Positions 1 to 8,529 of a stretch of 64,000 nucleotides of DNA are shown piece by piece. The position numbers and the translations under genes are program-made. Under the pieces are notes generated by a model. It saw only the letters and a program-made list of their open reading frames with translations, did not search any database and had not been told where the DNA came from. Position 1 is the first letter of the stretch; every line of letters begins with the position of its first letter. The stretch comes from Candidatus Nitrosopumilus sp. GTDB taxonomy: Archaea > Thermoproteota > Nitrososphaeria > Nitrososphaerales > Nitrosopumilaceae. The stretch covers positions 62,001-126,000 of the forward strand of contig NZ_JANQTA010000013.1 of assembly GCF_028278985.1 (NCBI RefSeq). Reading direction: 5' to 3'.

Positions 1-293
1 CTCCTACAACTGAAGAAAAATCTATTCCTAATTGGATAAAAAATAATGCAGAATGGTGGGCAGATGGCGCAATTGATGATGCATCCTTTGTACAAGGAAT
101 TCAATTCTTAATTGAAGAAGATATTCTAAGAATCCCACCAACTACACAAGGTTCTGGTGATGGCTCTAATGAAATCCCTGGATGGATTAAAAACAATGCA
201 GGATGGTGGGCAGAAGGATCTATCGATGATGACTCTTTCATTCAAGGAATTCAATTCCTTATCAAAGAAGGAATAATGAGAATCCAATCATAA
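1..293 (+). CDS. C-terminal end of a WW-repeat surface protein (5' truncated by window)
   Basis: The reading frame is open from base 3 and stops with TAA at 291-293; its start lies left of the window. The visible 96 residues contain two copies of an about 42-residue module. Each begins IPxWIKNNAxWW, continues with an acidic I(D/E)D(D/A)SFxQGIQFLI segment and ends in a hydrophobic ILRI or IMRI strand. A short TTQGSGDGSNE linker separates them. Five other proteins in the first 14 kb carry the same module, usually in pairs at the C-terminus. Those proteins have signal peptides, so this is probably also exported. The function of the module is unknown; anchoring or binding at the cell surface is an inference. 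Confidence 0.85.
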   Translation, partial: PTTEEKSIPNWIKNNAEWWADGAIDDASFVQGIQFLIEEDILRIPPTTQGSGDGSNEIPGWIKNNAGWWAEGSIDDDSFIQGIQFLIKEGIMRIQS

Positions 294-303
294 GTTTTTA
301 AAT

Positions 304-523
304 AAATTCTGACAAGTGATAATATGAAAGACATCAACGACATTATGCCAAAAGTTCCTAACATGAAATGGGGAGCTTTAATGAACAAACCACCTACAAA
401 TGAAAAATTTGAAGAAATGAACAAAATTTTTCCAAGTAATGGTAAATGGCATACAGTTTTTGAAGAAAACGATTCTGTCACAATAGATGGAAAACAAATT
501 TGGAAAAAAAATTCTGACAAGTG
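304..523 (+). repeat. 15-bp direct repeat flanking a small gene
   Basis: AAATTCTGACAAGTG occurs exactly at 304-318, in the promoter region of the 68-residue gene, and again at 509-523, near its 3' end and just before the next gene's likely start at 532. It may be a duplicated regulatory element or the trace of a small duplication. It may also be chance. Confidence 0.45.
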
Positions 524-530
524 GACCTAG
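324..530 (+). CDS. Small hypothetical protein (68 aa)
   Basis: An ATG-initiated frame of 68 residues, rich in Lys, Asn and Pro, with no signal peptide or membrane segment. A TATA-like TTTTTAAATAAATT lies at 295-308, about 20 bases before the ATG, suggesting a leaderless or nearly leaderless transcript. The C-terminal half (GKWHTVFEENDSVTIDGK, then two Trp residues) looks like a small beta-rich domain. It sits between two WW-repeat genes and stops two bases before the preferred start of the next. I do not recognise the family. That it is a real gene rests on the promoter-like sequence and protein-like composition. Confidence 0.6.
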   Translation: MKDINDIMPKVPNMKWGALMNKPPTNEKFEEMNKIFPSNGKWHTVFEENDSVTIDGKQIWKKNSDKWT

Positions 531-531
531 C

Positions 532-2088
532 TTGAAAATAATTCTTTTATTCACAATCCTTACATTATCACTGGGATTAACATCTAGTATTGATGATGTG
601 TTTGGTCATGGGGTAGGAAGCGAAACATTTCCTCCAGTTGATCTTAATGGAAAACAAGTAACACTAGAAGTATCTTCTTCTCAAAATGATCCAGAAGCAA
701 ATGACGATCAACAGATTTCAATTTCTTTTATTGATTTTGATTCTAAAATCACTCTAAGAGATGTAAAATTTTTAATTTCAGCTGAACGTGGAGAAAAATT
801 TCTTTTTGAAAAAGAATTTGATGCAGACAATGGATTTCTAGTGTTTAATTTTGTATCTGAAGATACAGATAAAATAATTGTAGAAGAAGAAACTGGTGGC
901 AATTTCTTTGGTTCATTATTAGGCTTGGAAAGTAGAATGATTCACGTTAAAGGACCTAATCTTAGTAATGGAGGATTGTACAAATTTGATGTTTATGTCC
1001 TTGCTGCAGATGGATATTCTAATGTCCTTGCAGAGCCCCTTGTCTTTAATGCCGGAATATCAATAGCTCAAACTACAAGTCATACAATCAATGATGAAAA
1101 TTTTGGATCTCAAACAGTTGATGTTATTACATACTATGATGAAATCTCAAATTTTGAATACAATTCTGACTTGAGAGAAATTAGTTATACAATGCCATTT
1201 GAATGGACTGAGACTAACATTAACCAAACATCTGTAGTTCATGAAGAATTATCCATTCCAAAGTCTTTTGGAGACTTGCTTGCTTCAGGCTTTATCATGA
1301 ATGTTAATGGTATAGACCTATCTGAAGACATTGTAAATATTGATGATTTTTTCACTGACGATAGAGTAGTTCATTTTATCATATATCAGAAAGAACTTTT
1401 GAACATTTTAGAAAATGGTTCTAATGACGATAAAATGAATTTCAAAATTAGACCTAACCTAGAATATTTTCATCTAAGTTCTGTTACTGAGAATGGTCAA
1501 TTTAGAATTCTTGTTTCTTGGGAGCCAAATAATTTACAATCAAACTCTAATGCAAAAATAAATTTTGATGTAACTGATATTTTTCTAAAGAATAGACCTG
1601 TCTCCGCGAATTATGATTTTTCAATTTCACAAGGCAACAAAATTTTACATCAACAAAGTGGAATTAGTACTGATTCAAAAGATGAACATAATGTAGCAGA
1701 ATTCTTTATTCCAGAAGATGTAACTGGAATAATAAATCTAAATTTTTATAATTTGGATGGAAATGATCTAGCACGAACAACAATTCCGGTTGTAGTTGAT
1801 AGAGAAATTGGTGAAACTCCAATTACAATTCCTGAGTGGATTCGTAACAACGCATTGTGGTGGTCTGACAACCAGATAGATGATACAACATTCATTCAAG
1901 GAATTGAATATCTCATAAAAAATGAAATTATTCAAATCCCTCCAACACAACAGCAAGATTCAGAATCAAAAGACATCCCTGAATGGATTCGCAACAATGC
2001 AGAATGGTGGGGAAATGGATTGATTGATGATCAAACATTTGTTCAAGGATTAGAATATTTGATTCAAAAAGGAATCATTCGTGTTTGA
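532..2088 (+). CDS. Secreted WW-repeat protein (about 518 aa)
   Basis: The frame is open from an ATG at 487, but the TTG at 532 gives a clean signal peptide (KIILLFTILTLSLGL after the start) and removes a 44-bp overlap with the upstream gene, so I prefer 532. The N-terminal 430 residues look like beta-sandwich extracellular domains, with no cysteines seen. The protein ends with two WW modules starting IPEWIRNN, separated by a Gln-rich linker. It is probably exported and attached to the envelope. A related protein is encoded at 12018-13895, with the same kind of N-terminal layout. No enzymatic motif is visible. Confidence 0.8.
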   Translation: MKIILLFTILTLSLGLTSSIDDVFGHGVGSETFPPVDLNGKQVTLEVSSSQNDPEANDDQQISISFIDFDSKITLRDVKFLISAERGEKFLFEKEFDADNGFLVFNFVSEDTDKIIVEEETGGNFFGSLLGLESRMIHVKGPNLSNGGLYKFDVYVLAADGYSNVLAEPLVFNAGISIAQTTSHTINDENFGSQTVDVITYYDEISNFEYNSDLREISYTMPFEWTETNINQTSVVHEELSIPKSFGDLLASGFIMNVNGIDLSEDIVNIDDFFTDDRVVHFIIYQKELLNILENGSNDDKMNFKIRPNLEYFHLSSVTENGQFRILVSWEPNNLQSNSNAKINFDVTDIFLKNRPVSANYDFSISQGNKILHQQSGISTDSKDEHNVAEFFIPEDVTGIINLNFYNLDGNDLARTTIPVVVDREIGETPITIPEWIRNNALWWSDNQIDDTTFIQGIEYLIKNEIIQIPPTQQQDSESKDIPEWIRNNAEWWGNGLIDDQTFVQGLEYLIQKGIIRV

Positions 2089-2124
2089 TCGCATGTCCTT
2101 CGATAAATGAACCAGTCGTTTTAA

Positions 2125-2544
2125 ATGGTAAAATCAGATAATTTGATCACATTGTTTCGACCTGAAAAAATTGTAGAAAGAAAATCTGCTTTATTCTCAA
2201 TAGTTGTTACTGGAGTTGTTGCAATTCTAGCATTACCAATTATCATTCCTCATTTGTTCCATGGATATCACATTGCACACATTTTCTTGCATGTTGGCGG
2301 AATTTCACTTGCAGTATTCATTTCAGTTCTTGCAGGTTTAGCATATTATCGATTGAGAACAAAGCGATTGTTACTAAGTGCAATAGCGTTTGGAAATTTT
2401 ATTGCAGCAGAATTTGCCTTGCTCATAGATGCTACATGGCCTTCAGTATTTGACTTTGAATTTATGCCTCTATCTGAGGTAGGACATTTATTGACCTTTG
2501 GAACATTAGGATTACTAGCGTTAGGAGTGTTTAGAAATGACTGA
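2125..2544 (+). CDS. Four-helix membrane protein paired with HTH regulator
   Basis: The 139-residue protein has about four predicted membrane helices (near residues 22-45, 50-72, 82-102 and 114-136). A cluster of His residues lies between the first two (HLFHGYHIAHIFLH). Its stop overlaps the next gene, a winged-helix regulator, by 8 bp, so the two are probably co-translated. The pairing suggests a membrane sensor or regulator-modulating protein, possibly metal-related given the His residues; that is inference. I do not recognise a named family. Confidence 0.75.
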   Translation: MVKSDNLITLFRPEKIVERKSALFSIVVTGVVAILALPIIIPHLFHGYHIAHIFLHVGGISLAVFISVLAGLAYYRLRTKRLLLSAIAFGNFIAAEFALLIDATWPSVFDFEFMPLSEVGHLLTFGTLGLLALGVFRND

Positions 2545-3037
2545 TAGAGATTCTCAATTACAACAAATTATCGAACAAAATCCAGGAATCCAATTCCGTG
2601 AATTGATGAGATCATCTGGATTGAAAAATGGTGTTCTAAGTCACTATGTTGGAAAATTAGAAAAAAATGGAATTATCAAAGTAGTTCGTGGACCAAGACA
2701 AGCAAGATTCTTTCCACCAAAAATTACAGAAGAAGAATCAATTGTAATTAAAGCACTCAGAAAAGATACACCACGTTCAATACTACTTACATTAATTGAA
2801 AATGATGGATTAGAATTCAATCAATTAGTTAAAAAAGTAAAGAAATCACCATCTACAGTTTCCCTTTATCTCTCACAAATTGTCGAAGATGAACTAGTTG
2901 AAATCAAAATTGTTGAGCTAAAAAAGCGATATTATATTAAAGCAAGAGAGCTTATTGATAAATTAATTGAGGACTATAGACCAAGCTTGCTTGACAAACC
3001 AACATCAGGATTCGAAGATATCGTCAACGCTCTTTAA
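2537..3037 (+). CDS. Winged-helix transcriptional regulator with tandem HTH domains
   Basis: The 166-residue protein contains two winged-helix DNA-binding units. The first (residues about 5-60) has QQIIEQNPGIQFRELMRSSG followed by LSHYVGKLEKNGII and a basic wing. The second (about 75-145) has LLTLIENDGLEFNQLVKKVK, then STVSLYLSQIVEDELV. This is the MarR/ArsR-like architecture common in archaea. It overlaps the membrane protein gene upstream and the WW-repeat gene downstream (whose frame opens at 2967), so the three form a tight operon. The regulator probably controls envelope genes nearby or its own operon, but no target can be proven. Confidence 0.82.
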   Translation: MTDRDSQLQQIIEQNPGIQFRELMRSSGLKNGVLSHYVGKLEKNGIIKVVRGPRQARFFPPKITEEESIVIKALRKDTPRSILLTLIENDGLEFNQLVKKVKKSPSTVSLYLSQIVEDELVEIKIVELKKRYYIKARELIDKLIEDYRPSLLDKPTSGFEDIVNAL

Positions 3038-4256
3038 TTTCAAAAATCTTTCTACAATAGGATTTTTTGTAATTTTATTTTCATTTACACCAGCTCTTTC
3101 TTTTGCTGAAGTCTTTATTCCTGATCATGAGTATGTTGGATATTTTGATTCAAATGGAATCTATACTGTTGTAGGAAATATCAAAAATGAACTAGAATAC
3201 GCAGTTCTTCCAACAATTACTGTATCAGTAAATGATAATGGAAACATTCTATCAAAAACAATACTGCATGTTCCATTAGCAACAAATACTGAAATTCCTT
3301 TCAAAATAAAATTTTACGATGTAGTAAGTAAATCTCCAGAACTACTTCCTGCAGAATTTATCTATGAAATAACTACAAAAAATCCAATTCCAATTGAAGT
3401 TTTGTATGATGAAACTTTGATCAAACATGATGATGGTCATCTTACTGGAAGAATCCAAAATACTGGTGATCAAATCATCTACAATCCAAAAATCTATGCA
3501 GTGATTCATGGATATGAAAGAGTTTTAGATATTGGTCAAAATGTAGAACAAATTGAGAAAATAGAACCTGGAGAAATTATTGAATTTACCATGTATCCCG
3601 ATCCTTCCATAACTGATGAGGTCTTTTACTATAGCTGCTTTGCACCAGTCGATACTACTGTAATTCCTGTTATTGCAAAGAAAAATGGTGGTGAATTTGA
3701 TTTTAGATATGATTCTGGTGCGTGGTATTCAGCAGCAAAGTTTGATGAATCAGGAACAAGCATGACTATGAGAGGATACAATAGCTATCCATTAGAGACG
3801 TATGCAAATTTTGAATTTCCACCAATTTCTGGAAATGAAAAGTTTTCAGTAACAATGGATGGAAAACCAATTGAATTTATTCAAAGTATGGATGAAATGG
3901 GATTTTGGCATGTTGCATATACTGTTGAACCTACATCACAAGGTGTTGTAAAAATTAGTGGTTTTGATAAAGGACTTCCTCCTGAAATGCCTACAATTCC
4001 AACATGGGTAAAACAAAATGCAGATTGGTGGACAACTCAACAAATTTCTGATTCAGAGTTTTTAGAAGGAATTGATTTTCTTTTTGAAAAACAAATTCTT
4101 TCAGTTCCTGAAAGAGATGTAGTAGCAGAATCTCAATGGAAAATTCCATCATGGGTAAAAAATTCTGCCGGTTGGTGGTCTGAAGATAAAATTTCTGATG
4201 ATGAATTTCTAAACATTATTGAAAATCTTGTAAAACGTGAGATCTTAATAGTTTAG
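2967..4256 (+). CDS. Secreted WW-repeat protein (about 420-429 aa)
   Basis: The frame begins inside the regulator gene. TTG at 2967 and TTG at 2991 are the in-frame starts I can see, and I cannot choose between them. Both precede a signal peptide (TIGFFVILFSFTPALSFAE). The body (residues about 50-340) is rich in beta-strands, with segments like HDDGHLTGRIQNTGDQIIYNPK that resemble FxLYD-type or Ig-like extracellular domains. Two WW modules follow (IPTWVKQNADWW and IPSWVKNSAGWW). The overlap with the HTH gene ties it to that operon. It is probably a surface or periplasmic binding protein. Confidence 0.8.
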   Translation: MRTIDQACLTNQHQDSKISSTLFNFKNLSTIGFFVILFSFTPALSFAEVFIPDHEYVGYFDSNGIYTVVGNIKNELEYAVLPTITVSVNDNGNILSKTILHVPLATNTEIPFKIKFYDVVSKSPELLPAEFIYEITTKNPIPIEVLYDETLIKHDDGHLTGRIQNTGDQIIYNPKIYAVIHGYERVLDIGQNVEQIEKIEPGEIIEFTMYPDPSITDEVFYYSCFAPVDTTVIPVIAKKNGGEFDFRYDSGAWYSAAKFDESGTSMTMRGYNSYPLETYANFEFPPISGNEKFSVTMDGKPIEFIQSMDEMGFWHVAYTVEPTSQGVVKISGFDKGLPPEMPTIPTWVKQNADWWTTQQISDSEFLEGIDFLFEKQILSVPERDVVAESQWKIPSWVKNSAGWWSEDKISDDEFLNIIENLVKREILIV

Positions 4257-4271
4257 CCTCAACGTTCACAT

Positions 4272-4294
4272 TGGTACATTTTTCGAATGAACCA
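4272..4294. promoter_or_regulatory. Inverted-repeat operator A (TGGTACA-N9-TGAACCA)
   Basis: TGGTACA at 4272-4278, a nine-base AT-rich spacer and TGAACCA at 4288-4294 form an imperfect palindrome ending 34 bp before the MoxR start. Near copies occur at 9896, 13900 and 15170 with the same spacing. The position just upstream of the expected BRE/TATA suggests a transcription-factor site. Confidence 0.65.
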
Positions 4295-4328
4295 CTGTGC
4301 TAATTATCAAAAATAAGTACTGCGGATC

Positions 4329-5351
4329 ATGGCACTTAACGAAAATAATACAAATTATTCTGTATCTAATCAAGAGATTCAAAATCTAAGTAATGAAGCA
4401 CAGAAATATTCTGAAAAACTTTTAGGGATATTTGATGAAACTCATAAAGTCATTATTGGACAAGAAGATGCATTACACAAAATTCTAATCTCAATTATTG
4501 CAGATGGTCATGTACTTTTAGAAAGTGTTCCTGGTCTTGCTAAAACTTTGATGGTAAAAACTATGGCAGAAATCTTCAATGTTGATCACGTCAGAATTCA
4601 ATTTACACCAGATCTTTTACCTGCAGATATTTTAGGAACAAAAATTTACAAAAACTCTTCGGGTTCATTTATCACTCAAAAGGGTCCTATTTTTCACAAT
4701 TTTGTTCTAGCTGATGAAATTAATCGTGCCCCACCAAAGGTCCAATCTGCATTACTTGAAGCAATGCAAGAAAAGAACGTGAGTATTCATGGTGATACAT
4801 ACGAGCTAAAACGACCATTTTTGGTCCTAGCAACACAAAACCCTATTGAAAATGAAGGAACATACAAGCTCCCTGAAGCCCAAGTCGATAGATTTGCTCT
4901 AAAAATCCTACTTGATTATCCATCAAAACAAGATGAATTAGAAATCATCGAAAGAAATTCTTCAGATTATAATCCAGAAATTAAAACAATAGTTAGTCCA
5001 GAAGAAATTTTAGAAATTCAAAAATTTAACGAGAAAATTTATGCTGATAAAGTAATCACCGAGTATATTGCTGACATTGTTAATGCAACAAGAAATCCAA
5101 AAGACTATGATTTAGATTTAGAGAATATGATCGAATTTGGTGCATCACCAAGAGCATCAATTTGGTTGATGAGAACTGCAAAAGCAAATGCATTACTTAA
5201 TGGAAGAGGATTTATCATTCCTGAAGATGTAAAGGCAGTTGCTCATGAAGTTTTACGTCATAGAATTATCTTAACTTTTGAAGCTGAAGCAAATGGACTG
5301 AATGCTGACAAAGTTATTGACTTTGTTTTAGAAAAAATTAATTCTCCATAG
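4329..5351 (+). CDS. MoxR-family AAA+ ATPase
   Basis: The 340-residue protein has the usual length and layout of MoxR ATPases. The Walker A segment is SVPGLAKT (about 66-73) and the Walker B segment is FVLADEINRAPPKVQSALLEAM (two parts, about 125-145). A sensor-1 region TQNPIENEGTYKLPEAQVDRF and a C-terminal lid domain follow. MoxR proteins work with VWA proteins as chaperones that insert metals or assemble complexes. The DUF58 and VWA genes follow within 3 bp and with overlap, so this is a classic MoxR operon. An inverted repeat ends 34 bp before the start and may control it. The client is unknown; flanking secreted copper-domain and WW-repeat proteins are candidates. Confidence 0.93.
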   Translation: MALNENNTNYSVSNQEIQNLSNEAQKYSEKLLGIFDETHKVIIGQEDALHKILISIIADGHVLLESVPGLAKTLMVKTMAEIFNVDHVRIQFTPDLLPADILGTKIYKNSSGSFITQKGPIFHNFVLADEINRAPPKVQSALLEAMQEKNVSIHGDTYELKRPFLVLATQNPIENEGTYKLPEAQVDRFALKILLDYPSKQDELEIIERNSSDYNPEIKTIVSPEEILEIQKFNEKIYADKVITEYIADIVNATRNPKDYDLDLENMIEFGASPRASIWLMRTAKANALLNGRGFIIPEDVKAVAHEVLRHRIILTFEAEANGLNADKVIDFVLEKINSP

Positions 5352-5353
5352 AA

Positions 5354-6232
5354 ATGACCGAACTATCTGAGATTTTACAGAAAGTAAAAAATCTCGAAAT
5401 AAAGACCAAAAATATCGTTGAAGGCATGGAATCTGGTGCCTATAGGTCCAGATTTCGTGGCGGCGGCATAGAATTTTCTGAAGTTCGAGAATACACGCCT
5501 GGGGATGATGCAAGAAGGGTTGACTGGAATGTTTCAGCACGATACAATGATTTGTTTGTCAAAGAGTTTGTTGAAGAAAAAGAGCTTAATGTCTATGTGA
5601 TAATGGATTTATCATCAAGTAACGATTTTGGTTTTAAGAAAAGTAAAAAAGAATTGGGTTTTGAAATATCAGCTTCATTGATGTTTTCTGCATTAAAAAA
5701 TAATGATAGAGTTGGAATGGGATTATTCACAACTAGATTGGAAAAATTTGTTCCTGCTAAAAAAGGAAAAAAACACATGATGGAAATTTTAAAACAATTA
5801 CTTGACCATACTCCAGAAAACAAAAACACAGACATTCTAAAATCATTATCAGACTTACAAAAATATCTTAAAAGAAGAAGTGTTATTTTTGTTATTTCAG
5901 ATTTTATCTCTGATTCATTTGAAAAGCCATTAAAATATTTGAAACTACAACATCAAGTAGTTCTGGTAAATATTTCAGACATTAGAGAGACAAAAATTCC
6001 TGAAATTGGTCATGTCTATCTAGAGGATGCAGAATCTGGAGAACAAATACTTGTAAACACTTCAGATAAAAAATTCCAAGAAGAATATACAAAACAGATT
6101 GAGCAAACAAGAGCTGAAAACGAATATGAAATAAAAAAACTAGGAATTGATTATCTTAATCTAAGTAACGAAGAATCATTTGATATTACTTTCAATCGCT
6201 ACATTAGAAATAAAATCAGGAGAAGACTATAA
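5354..6232 (+). CDS. DUF58 domain protein of MoxR operon
   Basis: The 292-residue protein has the DUF58 signature GIEFSEVREYTPGDDARRVDW around residues 38-58, with YTPGDD and the RVDWN motif. A VWA-like fold follows (VYVIMDLSSSNDFG, then RVGMGLFT and VIFVISDF). It starts 3 bp after the MoxR stop and its stop overlaps the VWA gene start. In MoxR systems the DUF58 protein is a conserved cytoplasmic partner, probably an adaptor between the ATPase and membrane VWA protein. No signal peptide is visible. The length is normal. Confidence 0.92.
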   Translation: MTELSEILQKVKNLEIKTKNIVEGMESGAYRSRFRGGGIEFSEVREYTPGDDARRVDWNVSARYNDLFVKEFVEEKELNVYVIMDLSSSNDFGFKKSKKELGFEISASLMFSALKNNDRVGMGLFTTRLEKFVPAKKGKKHMMEILKQLLDHTPENKNTDILKSLSDLQKYLKRRSVIFVISDFISDSFEKPLKYLKLQHQVVLVNISDIRETKIPEIGHVYLEDAESGEQILVNTSDKKFQEEYTKQIEQTRAENEYEIKKLGIDYLNLSNEESFDITFNRYIRNKIRRRL

Positions 6233-7182
6233 TGGATTTACACTTTGAATATCTCTATGTTTTGTTTTTACTATTAATGATTCCAGGATTGTATTTTTTG
6301 TATGCAAAATATAATTCAGAAAAAAAAGATTCAGTACTAAAATTCAGTTCTCTTAAAATTATCAAAAAATCAATTACTGGTAAAAATTTTGCAAGAAAAC
6401 ATTTACCATTTGTATTGATGATGGGTGTATTAGGCCTGATCATCGTAGGCTTTGCAAATCCTCAAATTCCTTCTGTTACGTTTGAAAAAGGCATCAATTT
6501 GAGCGTAGTTTTAGATGGTTCTGAGAGTATGGCAGCATCTGATTACAATCCAACACGCCTAGATGCTGCAAAAGATGCAATAAGTAAACTAGTAACAAAA
6601 ATTGGTCCTCAAAATAATGTTGGAGTTGTACTCTTTGAATCAGGGGCCACAACGATTTCTTATCTATCTCCTGATAAACAAAAAACTATCAATGCTGTTT
6701 CATCAATTCAACAAGGTCAAGGAGCCACTGCAATTGGTGATGGACTATCATTAGGAATTGATATGTCATCTTCTATTCCTGATAAAAAAAGTATTGTAAT
6801 TTTACTAAGTGATGGTGTTCACAACTCTGGTTTTGTAACTCCTGATGAAGCAATAGAGTATGCTAAATCAAACAATGTTCAAATTCATACTATTGGATTA
6901 GGATCTATTGAACCAGTATATCTTAGAGATGATATCTATGGTGAACCACAATATGCAGAGCTAGACGAAGAAACTTTGATGAAAATTTCAAATGAAACAG
7001 GTGGAAATTATTACAAATCACTTGATGAAAAAACACTTAATGATATTTTTGTAACACTAAGTAGTAATTTAGAATTTGAAATGGAATATTCTACTATAAG
7101 AGATTGGTTTTATGCTGCAGCTATTGGTTTGATGCTAATTAATGCCTACATTATTTACGGAAGATACAGGATAGTTGCCTAG
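6232..7182 (+). CDS. Membrane-anchored VWA (BatA-like) protein
   Basis: This 316-residue protein has two N-terminal membrane helices (about 7-25 and 60-76), a VWA domain and a C-terminal helix (about 293-312), the layout of BatA-type proteins. The MIDAS metal site is visible: DGSES at 95-99, a conserved Thr region near GQGATAIGDGL, and LLSDGVHNSG. It overlaps the DUF58 gene at 6232. By analogy with MoxR/VWA systems it should bind a client on the outer face of the membrane while the ATPase acts from inside. The ion and client cannot be read from sequence. Confidence 0.92.
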   Translation: MDLHFEYLYVLFLLLMIPGLYFLYAKYNSEKKDSVLKFSSLKIIKKSITGKNFARKHLPFVLMMGVLGLIIVGFANPQIPSVTFEKGINLSVVLDGSESMAASDYNPTRLDAAKDAISKLVTKIGPQNNVGVVLFESGATTISYLSPDKQKTINAVSSIQQGQGATAIGDGLSLGIDMSSSIPDKKSIVILLSDGVHNSGFVTPDEAIEYAKSNNVQIHTIGLGSIEPVYLRDDIYGEPQYAELDEETLMKISNETGGNYYKSLDEKTLNDIFVTLSSNLEFEMEYSTIRDWFYAAAIGLMLINAYIIYGRYRIVA

Positions 7183-7200
7183 AGTTTTTGGTGAGAGTTT

Positions 7201-8529
7201 TTGAAATCAATATTCATCTTTAGTTTATTTTTTGTACTCTCTTCTACTTTACTTTTGAATCCAGTTTTTGCTGAAGAAATGAATTTTGAAATGGATTGGA
7301 TTATAGAGGGACAAATTAATGAGCAAGAAATTTCTTCTGAAGAAGCTGAAATTGTTTCATCATATGAAGAACTAGTAGAAGAAAAACCAAAAAAACCAAT
7401 TTATGATAAGTTTGTAACAAACAATCAGTATTCAATTGGTGATTACAAGATAACAATAGAATCTGAAGAAGGACAAATGCTCAATGGAATGATAATTGAG
7501 CAACAAGAACTACAAAAAGAGAGTTTCAAGCACAAAATCAAGTATTATGATAGATTTTCAGACGGTTATGTAGAGGTTGCAGAGGCACTTTTAAACCCAA
7601 TTGGTGAAAGCAAATATCTCATTCAAGGACGTTCCCTTGATCATAATCCCAACTCTAATCTTGAATTATTTGTAATTGAAAGAGGTTATTCTTTGGATAA
7701 CCTTGAAGCAATTCCAAATGATATCTTCTCTCCAAAAGAATTTACACTTGGTAGACAACTAATGGAAGAATTCCAAGCAACTGGTGAAGGTGGTGTTGAT
7801 CTTAGACAATATGCAATTAATCACTTACACATGAACAAAGAACAAATTCAAGAAAAGATGATAGAGTCATTATCAAAGCAAAGTTCAGAAACATTTGCAG
7901 ACATTATGTCAGGAAATACTTTACAATCTGAATTACAATCAGAATCAGAAATTACTGTTTCTGTTCCATCACGAGAATCTCAAAGTATATTTGATAATTT
8001 CAAATTTGAACAACCTAAATTTGAAAACACTCGACATGTACGTGATTCATTACAAAGTGGACCAATTGAGATATTCCAACCATCTACAGACATTGTAAAT
8101 AGCCCATGGTTAATTCTAATTCCAATATTTGTTGGATTGGCAATATTTGGATACCTGATGAAGAGAAAACTATCCCAAAGAACTATGGAAGAACAACTAT
8201 TGATAACAACAGAACCACAGGTTAACTACAAAGAGTTAACACAAGATATGCTGAATAATTCATTGAAACTCTACAACTCTCATAAACAAAAACAAGCTCA
8301 TGAAGTTCTTAGTCAGGCAATTAGATATTACTATTCACAAGATTTGAAAATTTTCAAAGATGTTACAAACTTTGAATTGATAGACTATGTGAGAAAAGAA
8401 AAAAACTCAGACTATGAAAAGATTCGAAATTGGTTGTTGTTATGTGGTAGCGTTGAATTTGCAAAGTATCCATCAAACGAGATGGCATTCAAAGATGCAC
8501 TAGCAGAATTCTCAAAGACTATTTCATAA
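7201..8529 (+). CDS. Membrane protein of MoxR operon with large extracellular domain
   Basis: The TTG start at 7201 opens a signal peptide (KSIFIFSLFFVLSSTLLL), preceded by a GGTGAGAG ribosome-binding-like sequence. An acidic extracellular part of about 290 residues follows. A transmembrane helix (WLILIPIFVGLAIFGYLM, about 302-319) leads to a cytoplasmic domain with KLYNSHKQKQAHEVLSQAI, resembling the C-terminal domain of DUF4129 or BatD-like partners in MoxR operons. It is the fourth gene of the operon, 18 bp after the VWA gene. It ends base to base against the convergent gene on the minus strand. The role is inferred from context. Confidence 0.75.
   Translation: MKSIFIFSLFFVLSSTLLLNPVFAEEMNFEMDWIIEGQINEQEISSEEAEIVSSYEELVEEKPKKPIYDKFVTNNQYSIGDYKITIESEEGQMLNGMIIEQQELQKESFKHKIKYYDRFSDGYVEVAEALLNPIGESKYLIQGRSLDHNPNSNLELFVIERGYSLDNLEAIPNDIFSPKEFTLGRQLMEEFQATGEGGVDLRQYAINHLHMNKEQIQEKMIESLSKQSSETFADIMSGNTLQSELQSESEITVSVPSRESQSIFDNFKFEQPKFENTRHVRDSLQSGPIEIFQPSTDIVNSPWLILIPIFVGLAIFGYLMKRKLSQRTMEEQLLITTEPQVNYKELTQDMLNNSLKLYNSHKQKQAHEVLSQAIRYYYSQDLKIFKDVTNFELIDYVRKEKNSDYEKIRNWLLLCGSVEFAKYPSNEMAFKDALAEFSKTIS

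Noticed and set aside
2092-2114. Fifth full copy of the TGGTACA-N9-TGAACCA operator
   Set aside because: The right arm TGAACCA is perfect, but the left arm CATGTCC does not match; I count it only as a half-site.
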